This document shows positions 48,268 through 57,014 of a stretch of 64,000 nt of DNA, piece after piece (the stretch's first letter is position 1; each line of letters begins with the position of its first letter). Origin of the DNA: a virus. The notes beneath the pieces are model-generated. The model was given only the letters and a program-made list of their open reading frames with translations, was not told the origin of the DNA and ran no database searches. The stretch is taken from IMG/VR virus record IMGVR_UViG_3300004151_000007, positions 1 through 64,000 of that record; one strand, given 5' to 3'. A program made the translations under genes and the position numbers.

Positions 48268-48793
48268 GGAGCTGCCGCCCGAGGAGTTGTTCGAACTGCC
48301 GACTGACGGTCAGGACGAGCCGCGCGAGATTGCCGCGCGCTTGGTCGCCGATCTGCCGGAGTTCGTGTTTCTGCGCGAAGGAGAGGCGCGGTTGCTGTTC
48401 CTCATCCGGTGCGAGCCGAAGGTGCGCCAAGGACGCATGATCCTGGGCGAATGCTGGCGGCCCGTCTTCCAAGGATCGACCAAGCCGTTCTGCACCTGGA
48501 TGCTGGCGTGCATGTTCCAGGGAGTGCCGGACTATATCATCACCCTTGATAAGGGGTGGTGGAGCGTCGCCACGCCGCGCCAGCGCGAAATCCTGGTCTA
48601 TCACGAGCTGTCGCATTGCACCGTGGCCCTCGATAAAGAAGGCGAACCCAAATTTCGGGATGACGGTCGGCCCGTGTGGGCCATCGCCGGACACGACATG
48701 GAGGAGTTCAATGCGGTCGTGAAGCGCTATGGCGCGTGGGCTCCCGACATTCGCAGCTTCATCGACGCTCTTCGGCAAGGTGGGGCAATCTGA
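48260..48793 (+). CDS. Phage metallopeptidase
   Basis: 177 residues from GTG 48260, preceded by GGAGG at good spacing (ATG 48245 and TTG 48236 are in frame but weaker). REILVYHELSHCTVALDKEG contains the HExxH zinc-protease motif (HELSH). VFLREGEARLLFLIRCEPKV and KGWWSVATPRQREILV match the putative phage metallopeptidase family encoded near terminases. It may cleave head proteins or host factors. It overlaps the small terminase by one base. Confidence 0.75.
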   Translation: MDEELPPEELFELPTDGQDEPREIAARLVADLPEFVFLREGEARLLFLIRCEPKVRQGRMILGECWRPVFQGSTKPFCTWMLACMFQGVPDYIITLDKGWWSVATPRQREILVYHELSHCTVALDKEGEPKFRDDGRPVWAIAGHDMEEFNAVVKRYGAWAPDIRSFIDALRQGGAI

Positions 48794-49401
48794 TGGCGCG
48801 GAAGGAAGATCGGGCAGAGTTCGAAGCGCGAGCGCTGAAGCTGATCGAGCAATACGGCGATCAATTCGACCGGGCTGGCTTGGTCGGCGAGTTCAAATCC
48901 CGAGGGATCGGGCAGAGCACCCTCTATCGCTGGCTGGACGCTCTGGAGAAGAGCGGCCGCGCTGGCGCCCACCTCGGCAAGGTGGTGCAGCGGGAGGCCG
49001 AGGCGCGGGCGCAGCGGACGGCGGACCCCGCCGCCGATGCGGCGCGGGAGGCGGTCGAGGTCCTGCCGCCGATGCCGGATGTCTCCACACTGGTCGAGAC
49101 CGGCGGGGTGGTGTCGGTGGTCGACAAGCTGCGGCAGTGCATCGCTATCGCCGAGGAGCTCATGGCTCACTCGCGGACTGAAGAAGGGAAGCTGCGGAAC
49201 GTGAAGCTGCTGCTGGCGGCGTCGGAACACCTGCGGCGCTCGGCACAGACCGTGGTCCAGCTCCAAGAGGCCATGCTGGCGGTGGTGCATGTGGAGCGAT
49301 TCCATGAAGCGATTTTCCAGGTGCTGCGTGAGGAGGACCCGGCCCTGGTCGAGCGCATTTTGATGAAGTTCCGGCAGGTCAACGCGCAATTCGGAATGTA
49401 A
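48793..49401 (+). CDS. terS: Small terminase subunit-like protein
   Basis: 202 residues. An N-terminal HTH (LIEQYGDQFDRAGLVGEFKS; GIGQSTLYRWLDALEKSG), a Pro/Ala linker, and a C-terminal coiled region (VVQLQEAMLAVVHVERFHEA; IFQVLREEDPALVERILMKF) match the architecture of small terminases that recognise the packaging site. It lies 4 bp before the large subunit gene. Confidence 0.7.
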   Translation: MARKEDRAEFEARALKLIEQYGDQFDRAGLVGEFKSRGIGQSTLYRWLDALEKSGRAGAHLGKVVQREAEARAQRTADPAADAAREAVEVLPPMPDVSTLVETGGVVSVVDKLRQCIAIAEELMAHSRTEEGKLRNVKLLLAASEHLRRSAQTVVQLQEAMLAVVHVERFHEAIFQVLREEDPALVERILMKFRQVNAQFGM

Positions 49402-49405
49402 CGAC

Positions 49406-51451
49406 ATGGCGGTCGGGCGGCAGAACCCTCTGGAGACATCACGGGCGGCGCAAAACCGCATGATCGCGGCTCTGGAGCGCGAACTGAACCTGACCACCGG
49501 TGCCCTCAAGAGCCCGATCCCGCCCGGCATGACGTTCCGGCAGTGGGTCGAGAAGCTGGGGGACGAGGGGATGAAGGTCGACGGGAAGGCCTTCAAGCTG
49601 GATGACCGCCCGGCCATGGCCTGGATTTATGACCAGGTCCCCAGCACGGAGGACGAGGCCTATCGTTTCGTGCTGGTCCTCCAGAAGTGCGCGCAGGTCG
49701 GATTTACCGTCATGGAGATGTTGGCCACCATCTACCTGGGCCTCCGGTTCGGCCCGGCCACCGTGGGCATGTTCTTGCCCGACATGAACCTCGCCGGGGT
49801 GAAGTCGACCGAGCGCTTCATGCCGATCGTCCGGTCGGTCCCCTCCGTCCATGCCTTGATGACGCATGAGGCGCAGGATGGCAGCGGCCGCAAGGCGGGC
49901 GAAGGCAACGTGACCCGTCGGCGCGTTGGTGAGGCGTTGTTCATCTTCTCGTGGACCTCCGGCCGGGCGACCACGGAGTCGATCCCGATGGATGTCCTCT
50001 CCTTCGATGAAGTCCAGGAAATGAGCCTGGAACAGATGGAGAAGACGCTGGAACGTCTGTCGGCTTCCCCGATCCGCTTCGTGCTGATGGGCTCGACGGC
50101 CAACTGGCCAGATTCCGATATTAACCACTGGTACAAGCGAGGGTCGCAATACCGGTTCCACACCGAATGCCCGGAGTGCGGCCGGCGCAAACCTCTGGAC
50201 GATTATTTCCCAGCCTGCATCAAATGGGACCCGATCCGACACGCTGATCGGTATGTGTGCGAGGCTGGTCACTGGATCGATGATCCGCAGCGGGGGGCCT
50301 GGATCGCGGACAATCCAGACGCAGACCAGCCGATCGACTACGCGATTCCGAAGAAGGATCGGCCGCTCCGCATCCGCAGCATCCATTTCCCGCAGTTCCT
50401 CTCCCCGACAATTTCCGCCGGCGAAATCCTGTATGCCTACAACTCTGCCACGGACCTGAAGAATTTTTACAATCGAAAGCTGGGCAAGCCATACCTCGAT
50501 CCCAGCCAAGTCCCGGTGACGCTGGAGCATTTGGCCGCGTGCGAGAAGACCGGCATTGCCGCCGGGCTTGTCTGGAAGACGCGGGCGCAAGGCACGTTCA
50601 TGGGCATCGACCAGATGGGCAATTTCAACTGCGTGATCATCAAAGAGCGCCTGCCCGACGGTCGGCAGGCGGTGATCCATGTTGAGGAGGTCTACAGTGA
50701 AAATCCCTTCGCCCGCTGCTCGGAGCTGATGGAGACCTATGGCGTCGCGGCGTGCGTGGTCGAAATCAACCCGAACTACAACGACGCCAAGCGCTTCGCC
50801 AACCGCCACAAGGGCAAGGTCTTCATCTGCGATTCTTACGGGTCGCTGAAGGAGGGCATGATCCAGTGGGGGGATGCACCACGGCTCGATGTGTCCGAGC
50901 GCCGCACCGCCGAGGCCGAGCGCGACCGCTATACCGTCCGGCTCGACCAGTACAAGTGCATGCAGGTCGCCATGGCCCGCCTCACGCAGACCATCTGCCT
51001 CTTCCCCGACCGTCAGGGGCTTGTGCAGGAGGTGCGGGAGAAGGGGGTGCGGCAGACGGTGCCGGTCCTGCCGCGCGCATTCCTCCACTTCACCAAGACG
51101 GCGCTGGTGGCGGAGAAGGATGACGAGACCAACGCCTTCCGCCGGTCGGTCAAGAAGGTGGGGATCGACCCGCACTTTTCATACGCGAATATGCTGTGCG
51201 ATGTCGCCTGGGCGCGCGCACACGGCACGAACACCTTCATCATGCCCGACGTGAGGCCACAGGCGGCCGTGGCTCAGAAACTGGTGGAGGCCATGCCGGG
51301 CCTGCCGGCCAACGTCGTCAAGCTGATTGACGATCTGCCGGCCGGGGTGTGCGGGCGATGCACCGCCTTCGTTGATGGGCAGTGCACCGAGCGTCATTTC
51401 TCGGTGGCGCCGAAGGACCCGGCGTGCGTCGTGTTCATTCCACGCGAGTAG
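49406..51451 (+). CDS. terL: Large terminase subunit (GpA-like)
   Basis: 681 residues. The ATPase region has LQKCAQVGFTVMEMLATIYL in the Walker A position (adapted, as in lambda gpA relatives) and MDVLSFDEVQEMSLEQMEKT as Walker B. A zinc-like CPECGRRKP follows at ~255. The nuclease half includes FMGIDQMGNFNCVIIKERLP with its catalytic Asp and ends with cysteines (CGRCTAFVDGQCTERHF). It packages DNA into proheads. A TAGG array and late element separate it from the portal. Confidence 0.88.
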   Translation: MAVGRQNPLETSRAAQNRMIAALERELNLTTGALKSPIPPGMTFRQWVEKLGDEGMKVDGKAFKLDDRPAMAWIYDQVPSTEDEAYRFVLVLQKCAQVGFTVMEMLATIYLGLRFGPATVGMFLPDMNLAGVKSTERFMPIVRSVPSVHALMTHEAQDGSGRKAGEGNVTRRRVGEALFIFSWTSGRATTESIPMDVLSFDEVQEMSLEQMEKTLERLSASPIRFVLMGSTANWPDSDINHWYKRGSQYRFHTECPECGRRKPLDDYFPACIKWDPIRHADRYVCEAGHWIDDPQRGAWIADNPDADQPIDYAIPKKDRPLRIRSIHFPQFLSPTISAGEILYAYNSATDLKNFYNRKLGKPYLDPSQVPVTLEHLAACEKTGIAAGLVWKTRAQGTFMGIDQMGNFNCVIIKERLPDGRQAVIHVEEVYSENPFARCSELMETYGVAACVVEINPNYNDAKRFANRHKGKVFICDSYGSLKEGMIQWGDAPRLDVSERRTAEAERDRYTVRLDQYKCMQVAMARLTQTICLFPDRQGLVQEVREKGVRQTVPVLPRAFLHFTKTALVAEKDDETNAFRRSVKKVGIDPHFSYANMLCDVAWARAHGTNTFIMPDVRPQAAVAQKLVEAMPGLPANVVKLIDDLPAGVCGRCTAFVDGQCTERHFSVAPKDPACVVFIPRE

Positions 51452-51478
51452 CTAAGTAGGTAGGTAGCAACCTACCAG
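51446..51478. promoter_or_regulatory. TAGG-repeat array S5
   Basis: GTAGCTAAGTAGGTAGGTAG plus CAACCTACC; GGTAGGT/ACCTACC (51459-51476) form an inverted repeat. It overlaps the end of the terminase gene and lies ~20 bp before a late element. Confidence 0.5.
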
Positions 51479-51498
51479 CGCAGGTGCGCGCCCGGTCC

Positions 51499-51516
51499 GG
51501 TCGTGACGCTACCCTG
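51499..51516 (+). promoter_or_regulatory. 18-bp late element, copy I
   Basis: GGTCGTGACGCTACCCTG. The portal ATG (51522) is 23 nt from its first base and no Shine-Dalgarno lies between, suggesting a leaderless message. Confidence 0.65.
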
Positions 51517-51521
51517 TCATC

Positions 51522-53288
51522 ATGACCGATGATGCCCGCCAGATTGCGTTCGATTCCGCCGCTCCGGCTGCCGAGCGCTATGACGCCAATGCCGAGCTGC
51601 AACAGGCGCATCGGCCAACCGCGTCCGACCTGATCCCCGCTGACCATATGCGGCCGGTGATCGACTTCATCGCCGCCTCTTTCGAGGAACAGGGCCTGCT
51701 GGCGAAAGCGCGCGGGCAAGCCGTCGAGTTTCCCGGTCGGACGCGACCGCCTCCGGCGCGCGGCATGCAGTCGGTACAACTCGACAACCTGCAAATCCAG
51801 GCCTACGGCGACTATTGGGAGAAGCCGTCGCCGCTCGGCTTCGACGGTTTGCGGGCCATGGTCGACCAGACCCCGGTGCTGAACGCCGTCGTGTTGACCC
51901 GCATCCGACAGGTGAGCCGCTTCACCCAAATCAGCGAGGACGGCGGCCCTGGTTTCGAGATCCGGCACGTCGACAAGACGCACAAGCTGACGCCGGATGA
52001 GAAGGAGAGCACGCAACTCTTGGCGAAGTTCTTCGCCAACTGCGGATGGGAGTTCAACCCGCGCAAGCGCAAGCTGCTGCGGCGCGACAATTTCAGCCAG
52101 TTCATGGCGAAGATGGTCCGCGACAGCCTGACCATGGACAGCGCGCCGATCGAGACGGAGTTCAAGCGCGACCGCACGCTGGGCATGGACGGCTTCTATG
52201 CGGTCGACGGCGCGACCATCCGCCTGTGCGCGGAGGACGACTACCAGGGCGACGACGAAATCTACGCCCTCCAGGTGGTGCAAGGTCGCATCGCCACCGC
52301 CTACACCCGCGACCAGCTCATCTACGAGCCCCGGAATCCGCGGTCCGATGTGCGACTGGCCGGCTACGGCCTGGGCGAGACGGAGCTGCTGATCCGCACC
52401 GTCACCGGGTTCCTGAACGCCATGAACTACAACATCGCCGGGTTCGACCAAAACGCGATTCCGAAGGGCCTCCTCCATCTGACCGGCGACTATGGGCAGG
52501 AGGACCTGAACGCCTTCAAGCGTTACTGGAACGCCATGGTGAAGGGCGTCAACAACGCGTGGGCCTTGCCTGTCATGGTGTCGAAGGATCAAGAGAGTAA
52601 GGCGTCTTTTGAGCGTTTCGGCATCGAGTACAATGAAATGTACTTCGCGAAATGGATGACGTTCCTGACGTCGATCATCTGCGCGATCTACGGCATGTCG
52701 CCGGATGAAATCAATTTCGAATCATTCAGCGCGCAAAAATCAAGTCTTTCAGGGTCCGATACGGCTGAAAAACTGGCCGATAGCAAGGACAAAGGGCTGA
52801 GGCCTCTGCTGTCCTATTTCGAGTCAGTGTTCTCGGACTTCATCGTTTCGGAGTTCAGCGACAAGTATTGCTTCCGCTGGTTGGGCCTCGACGTGAAGGA
52901 CGAAGCGCGGGATTGGGAGAACAAAAAGCTGGTGCTGACCGTGGACGAGCTGCGGGCGGAGATGGGCTATGAGGCGCATCCGGACGATAAGCTCGGAGCG
53001 GCCCCGCTGAACCCCTCGCTGATCGGGCCATGGATGCAGATGCAGCAGCCGGCGCAGCAGGGCCGAGACTTTGGCGGCGGCGCTGGCGTGGATTTTGGCG
53101 CGGCGCCCGACGATGCTGGAGGCGATGGCCAGGATGAGCCCGACCAGGGCGATGTCGATGGGCAGGACGAGCCGGATAGGAACGTCGGTGCCGATCCGGC
53201 TGGTGGCGAGTTCGGGGGCGGGAACGGCGGCGGCGATTTCGGCAAGGCGTTGGCGGCGTCGACCGTGATCTACACGGTGGGCGAATGA
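51522..53288 (+). CDS. Portal protein
   Basis: 588 residues. LRAMVDQTPVLNAVVLTRIR and the central NYNIAGFDQNAIPKGLLHLT, then FERFGIEYNEMYFAKWMTFL and ICAIYGMSPDEINFESFSAQ, are portal signatures (PBSX-type). The C-terminal ~90 residues are Gly/Asp-rich and disordered. The dodecameric ring is the DNA gate of the head. It is the first gene after element I and overlaps the zeta-like gene by 4 bp. Confidence 0.9.
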   Translation: MTDDARQIAFDSAAPAAERYDANAELQQAHRPTASDLIPADHMRPVIDFIAASFEEQGLLAKARGQAVEFPGRTRPPPARGMQSVQLDNLQIQAYGDYWEKPSPLGFDGLRAMVDQTPVLNAVVLTRIRQVSRFTQISEDGGPGFEIRHVDKTHKLTPDEKESTQLLAKFFANCGWEFNPRKRKLLRRDNFSQFMAKMVRDSLTMDSAPIETEFKRDRTLGMDGFYAVDGATIRLCAEDDYQGDDEIYALQVVQGRIATAYTRDQLIYEPRNPRSDVRLAGYGLGETELLIRTVTGFLNAMNYNIAGFDQNAIPKGLLHLTGDYGQEDLNAFKRYWNAMVKGVNNAWALPVMVSKDQESKASFERFGIEYNEMYFAKWMTFLTSIICAIYGMSPDEINFESFSAQKSSLSGSDTAEKLADSKDKGLRPLLSYFESVFSDFIVSEFSDKYCFRWLGLDVKDEARDWENKKLVLTVDELRAEMGYEAHPDDKLGAAPLNPSLIGPWMQMQQPAQQGRDFGGGAGVDFGAAPDDAGGDGQDEPDQGDVDGQDEPDRNVGADPAGGEFGGGNGGGDFGKALAASTVIYTVGE

Positions 53289-55045
53289 GCAAGCGGCCGC
53301 AGCGGCCGGACGTCGAGCCCGGCGATGAGGTCTATGTGCGGCATCCACAGCATGGGCCGATGGCCGTGAAGGTGGTTGCGCATGGCAAGGACGGCATGAC
53401 GGCCCGTTGCGACCGAGGAAAATCCCATCAGTTGCACTGGGACGCATACCTCGGTCATAAGACGCGCATGACTCAACGGATGCGGATTATCGACCAGGGG
53501 GCTGACGGCGCCCTGCTGGAGGATGACAAGGGGTGCCGCCGCTTCGTCACTGGCGCGCTGCCGGACACTACCGACGCCCCGGTGCCGACGGTACCGGGGC
53601 GGGACGATCCGTTGTTGGGCGGGCTCGACCGCCTCCAAAAGAGCATGACTAATGAGGCGACCATGATTCCTGATACCCGCATCCTGTTCCTGAAGGCGGC
53701 TCCGATCGCCCAGCGCGCAGGCTTGGCGCTGAAGGACGTCACCGACAAGGCGGGGCATCAGACGAAGCGCTGGACCCGCACGGTTCAAGAGGAGCCGGCC
53801 AACGACAAGGGTCCGACGCCAATGAAGCATGGCGACGTCGTCCCGTTCCGGCACGGTGATGTCCAGGGTGAAGGGAAGATCGTTGCCAGCGGTACGGACG
53901 GAGTCACCTTGCAGGATCATACCGGGCGGGAACACCAAGTCCGCCACGAGCACCTCCTTAGCCCCTCCGCCGGCGATGCCGGCGATGCCACGCCCGACAA
54001 GCAGGACAAGGCGGCAGATAACAATGTAGAGGCCAAGCCGTCCGCCGGCGGCGGCGGTGATGGCGGTGGTGATGGCACAATTCCGCCGGACAAGTTCACC
54101 GCGGCGGACTACTTCACGAAGACCAACGACCCGAACGCGACCGTCGATGACATTCTAAAGGGTTTCCCAGCGGACACTGCGGAGAAGATTGCCGATGTGC
54201 AAAAGCGCATTGCCGCCCTGCCGGAGACCATCAAGCAACACAAGGTCAACGGCCGGTGGACCGAGGAGCGGCGGGCGTTGCATGGCAAAATCTTTGAGCA
54301 CTTCCTGAACCAGGCAGCCGTGGAGGCGGCCACGCCAGGGGACGGACAGTCACCGACATTCACGGTGCTCGGCGGCCGTGGCGGTTCTGGCAAGAGCTGG
54401 TTTAAAGGGAAGGTCTACGATCCGAAGAAGGTCATCGTTCTGGATGCCGATGAAATCAAAGGCATGCTGCCGGAGTATCAGGGCTGGAACGCTTTTCAGG
54501 TTCACGAAGAGTCTGGTGAACTGTTCGATGAAATCACGCTGGCAGCAATGGATCTTGGCTTGAACATCGTCCACGACGCCACCATGAAAACAAAGGAGAA
54601 GGCGGTCAAGAACGTGAAGGGCTTCCAGGCCGCCGGCTATCGGGTGGAGGCACATTATATGCATCTGCCGCGCCAGGAAGCCGCCAAGCGTGCAATCGAG
54701 CGCTTCCTTGGGCCTACCGGCCGGTTCGTACCGCCTGAGGTGGTATTGGGCAACACCGGGAACGAAGCGTCTTTCGACGCTGTTAAATCTCTGGTGGACG
54801 TTTGGAGCTTTAGGGACAATAATGTTGACAAGGGCCAACCGCCCAAGCTGATTTCGGAGATGGGCAATGACCAAGCTGACGCCGGAGCAGATGGAGAAGA
54901 TGGACTCGATGGACAGCCGCCCGCTGGCCAACCGGACGTCGATCGAGCGCCCGGACTGGCTGAAAAAGATGGTCGCGGCGAAGGCCTCCAGAAAGCCCTA
55001 CCCGCAGGCGGCCGAATAATCTTCTTCCTGCGTAAGGGGCGGTGA
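53285..55045 (+). CDS. Zeta toxin-like kinase with N-terminal head-associated domain
   Basis: 586 residues. The first ~250 hold two beta-barrel-like repeats (EPGDEVYVRHPQHGPMAVKV; HGDVVPFRHGDVQGEGKIVA). From ~355 there is a zeta/PezT-type kinase: VLGGRGGSGKSWFKGKV is the P-loop, VIVLDADEIKGMLPEYQGWN follows, then NIVHDATMKTKEKAV and YRVEAHYMHLPRQEAAKRAI. Such kinases phosphorylate UDP-amino sugars. No antitoxin gene is evident. Between portal and head morphogenesis genes it is probably packaged or expressed late. The last ~60 codons overlap a second small ORF. Confidence 0.75.
   Translation: MSKRPQRPDVEPGDEVYVRHPQHGPMAVKVVAHGKDGMTARCDRGKSHQLHWDAYLGHKTRMTQRMRIIDQGADGALLEDDKGCRRFVTGALPDTTDAPVPTVPGRDDPLLGGLDRLQKSMTNEATMIPDTRILFLKAAPIAQRAGLALKDVTDKAGHQTKRWTRTVQEEPANDKGPTPMKHGDVVPFRHGDVQGEGKIVASGTDGVTLQDHTGREHQVRHEHLLSPSAGDAGDATPDKQDKAADNNVEAKPSAGGGGDGGGDGTIPPDKFTAADYFTKTNDPNATVDDILKGFPADTAEKIADVQKRIAALPETIKQHKVNGRWTEERRALHGKIFEHFLNQAAVEAATPGDGQSPTFTVLGGRGGSGKSWFKGKVYDPKKVIVLDADEIKGMLPEYQGWNAFQVHEESGELFDEITLAAMDLGLNIVHDATMKTKEKAVKNVKGFQAAGYRVEAHYMHLPRQEAAKRAIERFLGPTGRFVPPEVVLGNTGNEASFDAVKSLVDVWSFRDNNVDKGQPPKLISEMGNDQADAGADGEDGLDGQPPAGQPDVDRAPGLAEKDGRGEGLQKALPAGGRIIFFLRKGR
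54867..55019 (+). CDS. Overlapping small ORF at the end of the kinase gene
   Basis: 50 residues in another frame from ATG 54867 with CGGAG upstream: KLTPEQMEKMDSMDSRPLAN then RTSIERPDWLKKMVAAKASR. It has a more protein-like composition than the Gly/Asp-rich kinase tail it overlaps. Possibly a small head protein or a kinase partner; low certainty. Confidence 0.35.
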   Translation: MTKLTPEQMEKMDSMDSRPLANRTSIERPDWLKKMVAAKASRKPYPQAAE

Positions 55046-55046
55046 C

Positions 55047-56237
55047 ATGCCGCCCCTCTTGATTGATATAGGGGCCGTTCCGGCCTGCCATTGCGACCAT
55101 CATCTTGACCAGCTCTATAAAGCGTTGTCGGAGAATCCCTCCGGCGACGCTGATGGTGTTTGGGCCAGACACGACAACCCATACATCACGGAGCACGTCG
55201 AGGATGTGACGCGCCGGCTCCAACGCCTCCTCCAGGCGCTCCAGGACGCGCTGGCGAAAGCGCTGACCGGGGAGCCGATCGGCGAGTTGGCCAAGTCCCT
55301 GCCGCCCTGGCTGCGCTGGGACGAGACGCGATTCCAGGAAGTCCGGATGCGGCTGGAGGCCAAGCCTCCATCCAGCTACACGCTGGAGGACTGGATGCTG
55401 CTGGTCGATTACCTGGTGCAGCGCTACCTGCCCGATGAGGTGATCCAGACGGAGGCCGAATACCTGACGGTGCGGGCGGCCATGGCCGGCAAGGTCCAGG
55501 CCGTCATGGAGGCCCATCAGCCGGACCACGCGACCATCCACGCGCTGGCGGAGATGCTGCCCACGCGGTTCGCCCATGTTCCGCCGCGCGTGCTGACCCC
55601 GACGGAGCACGCCATCCTGATCTTCGCGAAGGAACGCGCGGCGCAGCATATTTCCGACGTCACAGAGGGCGCGCGGTCGCGCATGAAGCGGATCGTGCGG
55701 GAAAACCTCCAGGCGATGGTGCTGGGCCAGAAGGAGGGCACCACCGGCGCGCTGCGGCAGGAACTGTTCGACACGTTCGGGATCCTGAACCGGGACTTCC
55801 GCCGGATCGCGGTGACGGAGGCGGGGGAATGCACCTGCCAGGGCTTCATCGCCGCGCAGACGCCGGGCCAGCGCGTCAAGCGGATGGAGGCCTATCGCGG
55901 CGCGTGCGACTTTTGCAAGTCGATCAACGGTCTGGTGCTGACCGTCGTGTCGGCGGACAAGCCGGACAAGGACGGCTGGAAAGAGGTGTGGGTCGGCAAG
56001 ACGAACGTCGGCCGGTCGGCGGCACCGCGCAAGCGTGAGGGCGGGGAGTTGGTGGAGCGGGAGCCGGAGGAGATGTGGTGGCCGGCCGCCGGCGTCCAGC
56101 ATCCGCATTGTCGCGGGACCTGGACGCCGGTCAGCGAGCGGCCGCCCGAGGTGTCGCCGGAGTTCGAGTCCTGGCTGAAGGGCAAGATCGCGGAATCCAA
56201 GCGCCAGCAATTCGAGGCGGCCGCAGCCAAGAGGTGA
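55047..56237 (+). CDS. Phage head morphogenesis protein (SPP1 gp7/Mu F-like)
   Basis: 396 residues, 1 bp after the kinase stop. The C-terminal half has FGILNRDFRRIAVTEAGECT, GACDFCKSINGLVLTVV and MWWPAAGVQHPHCRGTWTPV, the Cys/His pattern (C-x2-C ... HPxC) of the minor head protein family. The N-terminal half is helical (VTRRLQRLLQALQDALAKAL). It is thought to work at the portal vertex during prohead assembly and DNA ejection. Confidence 0.8.
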   Translation: MPPLLIDIGAVPACHCDHHLDQLYKALSENPSGDADGVWARHDNPYITEHVEDVTRRLQRLLQALQDALAKALTGEPIGELAKSLPPWLRWDETRFQEVRMRLEAKPPSSYTLEDWMLLVDYLVQRYLPDEVIQTEAEYLTVRAAMAGKVQAVMEAHQPDHATIHALAEMLPTRFAHVPPRVLTPTEHAILIFAKERAAQHISDVTEGARSRMKRIVRENLQAMVLGQKEGTTGALRQELFDTFGILNRDFRRIAVTEAGECTCQGFIAAQTPGQRVKRMEAYRGACDFCKSINGLVLTVVSADKPDKDGWKEVWVGKTNVGRSAAPRKREGGELVEREPEEMWWPAAGVQHPHCRGTWTPVSERPPEVSPEFESWLKGKIAESKRQQFEAAAAKR

Positions 56238-56242
56238 TCCGC

Positions 56243-56260
56243 CGTCGTGACGGCACACTG
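56243..56260 (+). promoter_or_regulatory. 18-bp late element, copy J
   Basis: CGTCGTGACGGCACACTG, almost the consensus itself. The next ATG (56266) is 23 nt from its first base, with no Shine-Dalgarno between. Confidence 0.7.
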
Positions 56261-56265
56261 CCGGC

Positions 56266-56946
56266 ATGACGATCCTCCTCCTCTGCAAATCCGACATCGA
56301 GGCCCGCTATCAGCGGCTCCTCGCACGCCGCACCGGCGGCGATCCTGTCGCGATGGCGGCGGAGGATCGCGCCATCTCCCTCCGCGTTCACGCGGCATCG
56401 CGCGACGTCGACCACGCTCCGACGTCAGCGCAGCTCGACGCTGGGAACTACCGCAAGCACCGTCTCCAGTTCCAGGGCCTCGACATCACGATCGAGAACC
56501 CACGGGGCTCCATCCGACGGGGTGTGGACTGCGGTGGCCACGAGTGGGCCATCTCCATGCAGCACCATTACGGCTATATCCGGGGCACGCTCGGCATCGA
56601 CGGCGACCATTTCGACTGTCTGGTGGGGCCGAACCCGGACGCGCCGACTGTCTACGTCGTGACCACGATGGCGCCGCCCGCCTTCATCGTGAAGGACGAG
56701 CAGAAGGCCCTGCTGGGCTTCAACACCGAGGAGGAGGCCAGGGCGGCGTTCGCCGGTATGTACGACGACCCACGGTTTTTCGGCAGTGTCGCCGAAATGC
56801 CAGTTGTGGAGTTCAAGCGGCAGGTCCTGACCACTCGGGATGCGCCGCGCCTTCTCAAGGCCGGCTCGATTCTGTTCCTGCGGGCCATGGTGCAAGCGCA
56901 TGACGGAGCACGCCACCGCGCGCAGCCTCGCTATCGCGACCGATGA
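56266..56946 (+). CDS. Polyvalent-protein InPase-domain protein
   Basis: 226 residues. Residues ~50-180 (TSAQLDAGNYRKHRLQFQGL; DITIENPRGSIRRGVDCGGH; HHYGYIRGTLGIDGDHFDCL) match the inorganic-pyrophosphatase-like domain of phage polyvalent proteins, usually fused to antirestriction modules and delivered with the DNA. Here it is a separate gene just before the DarB-like giant protein. The C-terminal ~35 residues may be out-of-frame noise. Likely role: antirestriction or protection on entry. Confidence 0.72.
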   Translation: MTILLLCKSDIEARYQRLLARRTGGDPVAMAAEDRAISLRVHAASRDVDHAPTSAQLDAGNYRKHRLQFQGLDITIENPRGSIRRGVDCGGHEWAISMQHHYGYIRGTLGIDGDHFDCLVGPNPDAPTVYVVTTMAPPAFIVKDEQKALLGFNTEEEARAAFAGMYDDPRFFGSVAEMPVVEFKRQVLTTRDAPRLLKAGSILFLRAMVQAHDGARHRAQPRYRDR

Positions 56947-57004
56947 GCGCCGGGAGACGGCGCAGCAGGACCTGTTCGCCTGGGGCGCCTCGAATCCGTC
57001 GTGA
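56900..57004 (+). CDS. Possible 34-residue ORF
   Basis: ATG 56900 encodes TEHATARSLAIATDERRETA then QQDLFAWGASNPS, overlapping the InPase gene end in another frame; its stop lies inside late element K. Its composition is protein-like. It could be a small gene or the true C-terminus after a frameshift. Confidence 0.3.
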   Translation: MTEHATARSLAIATDERRETAQQDLFAWGASNPS

Positions 57005-57014
57005 CAGCACACTC
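56997..57014 (+). promoter_or_regulatory. 18-bp late element, copy K
   Basis: CGTCGTGACAGCACACTC. An ATG (57020) stands exactly 23 nt from its first base and opens a nine-codon leader ORF that ends on the GTG of the DarB-like gene. Confidence 0.65.

Noticed and set aside
403-57014. Reading the 18-bp element as a sigma-54 promoter
   Set aside because: The GG at the start and GC inside are not ten bases apart, and the GC pair is not conserved in copies E, H and I.
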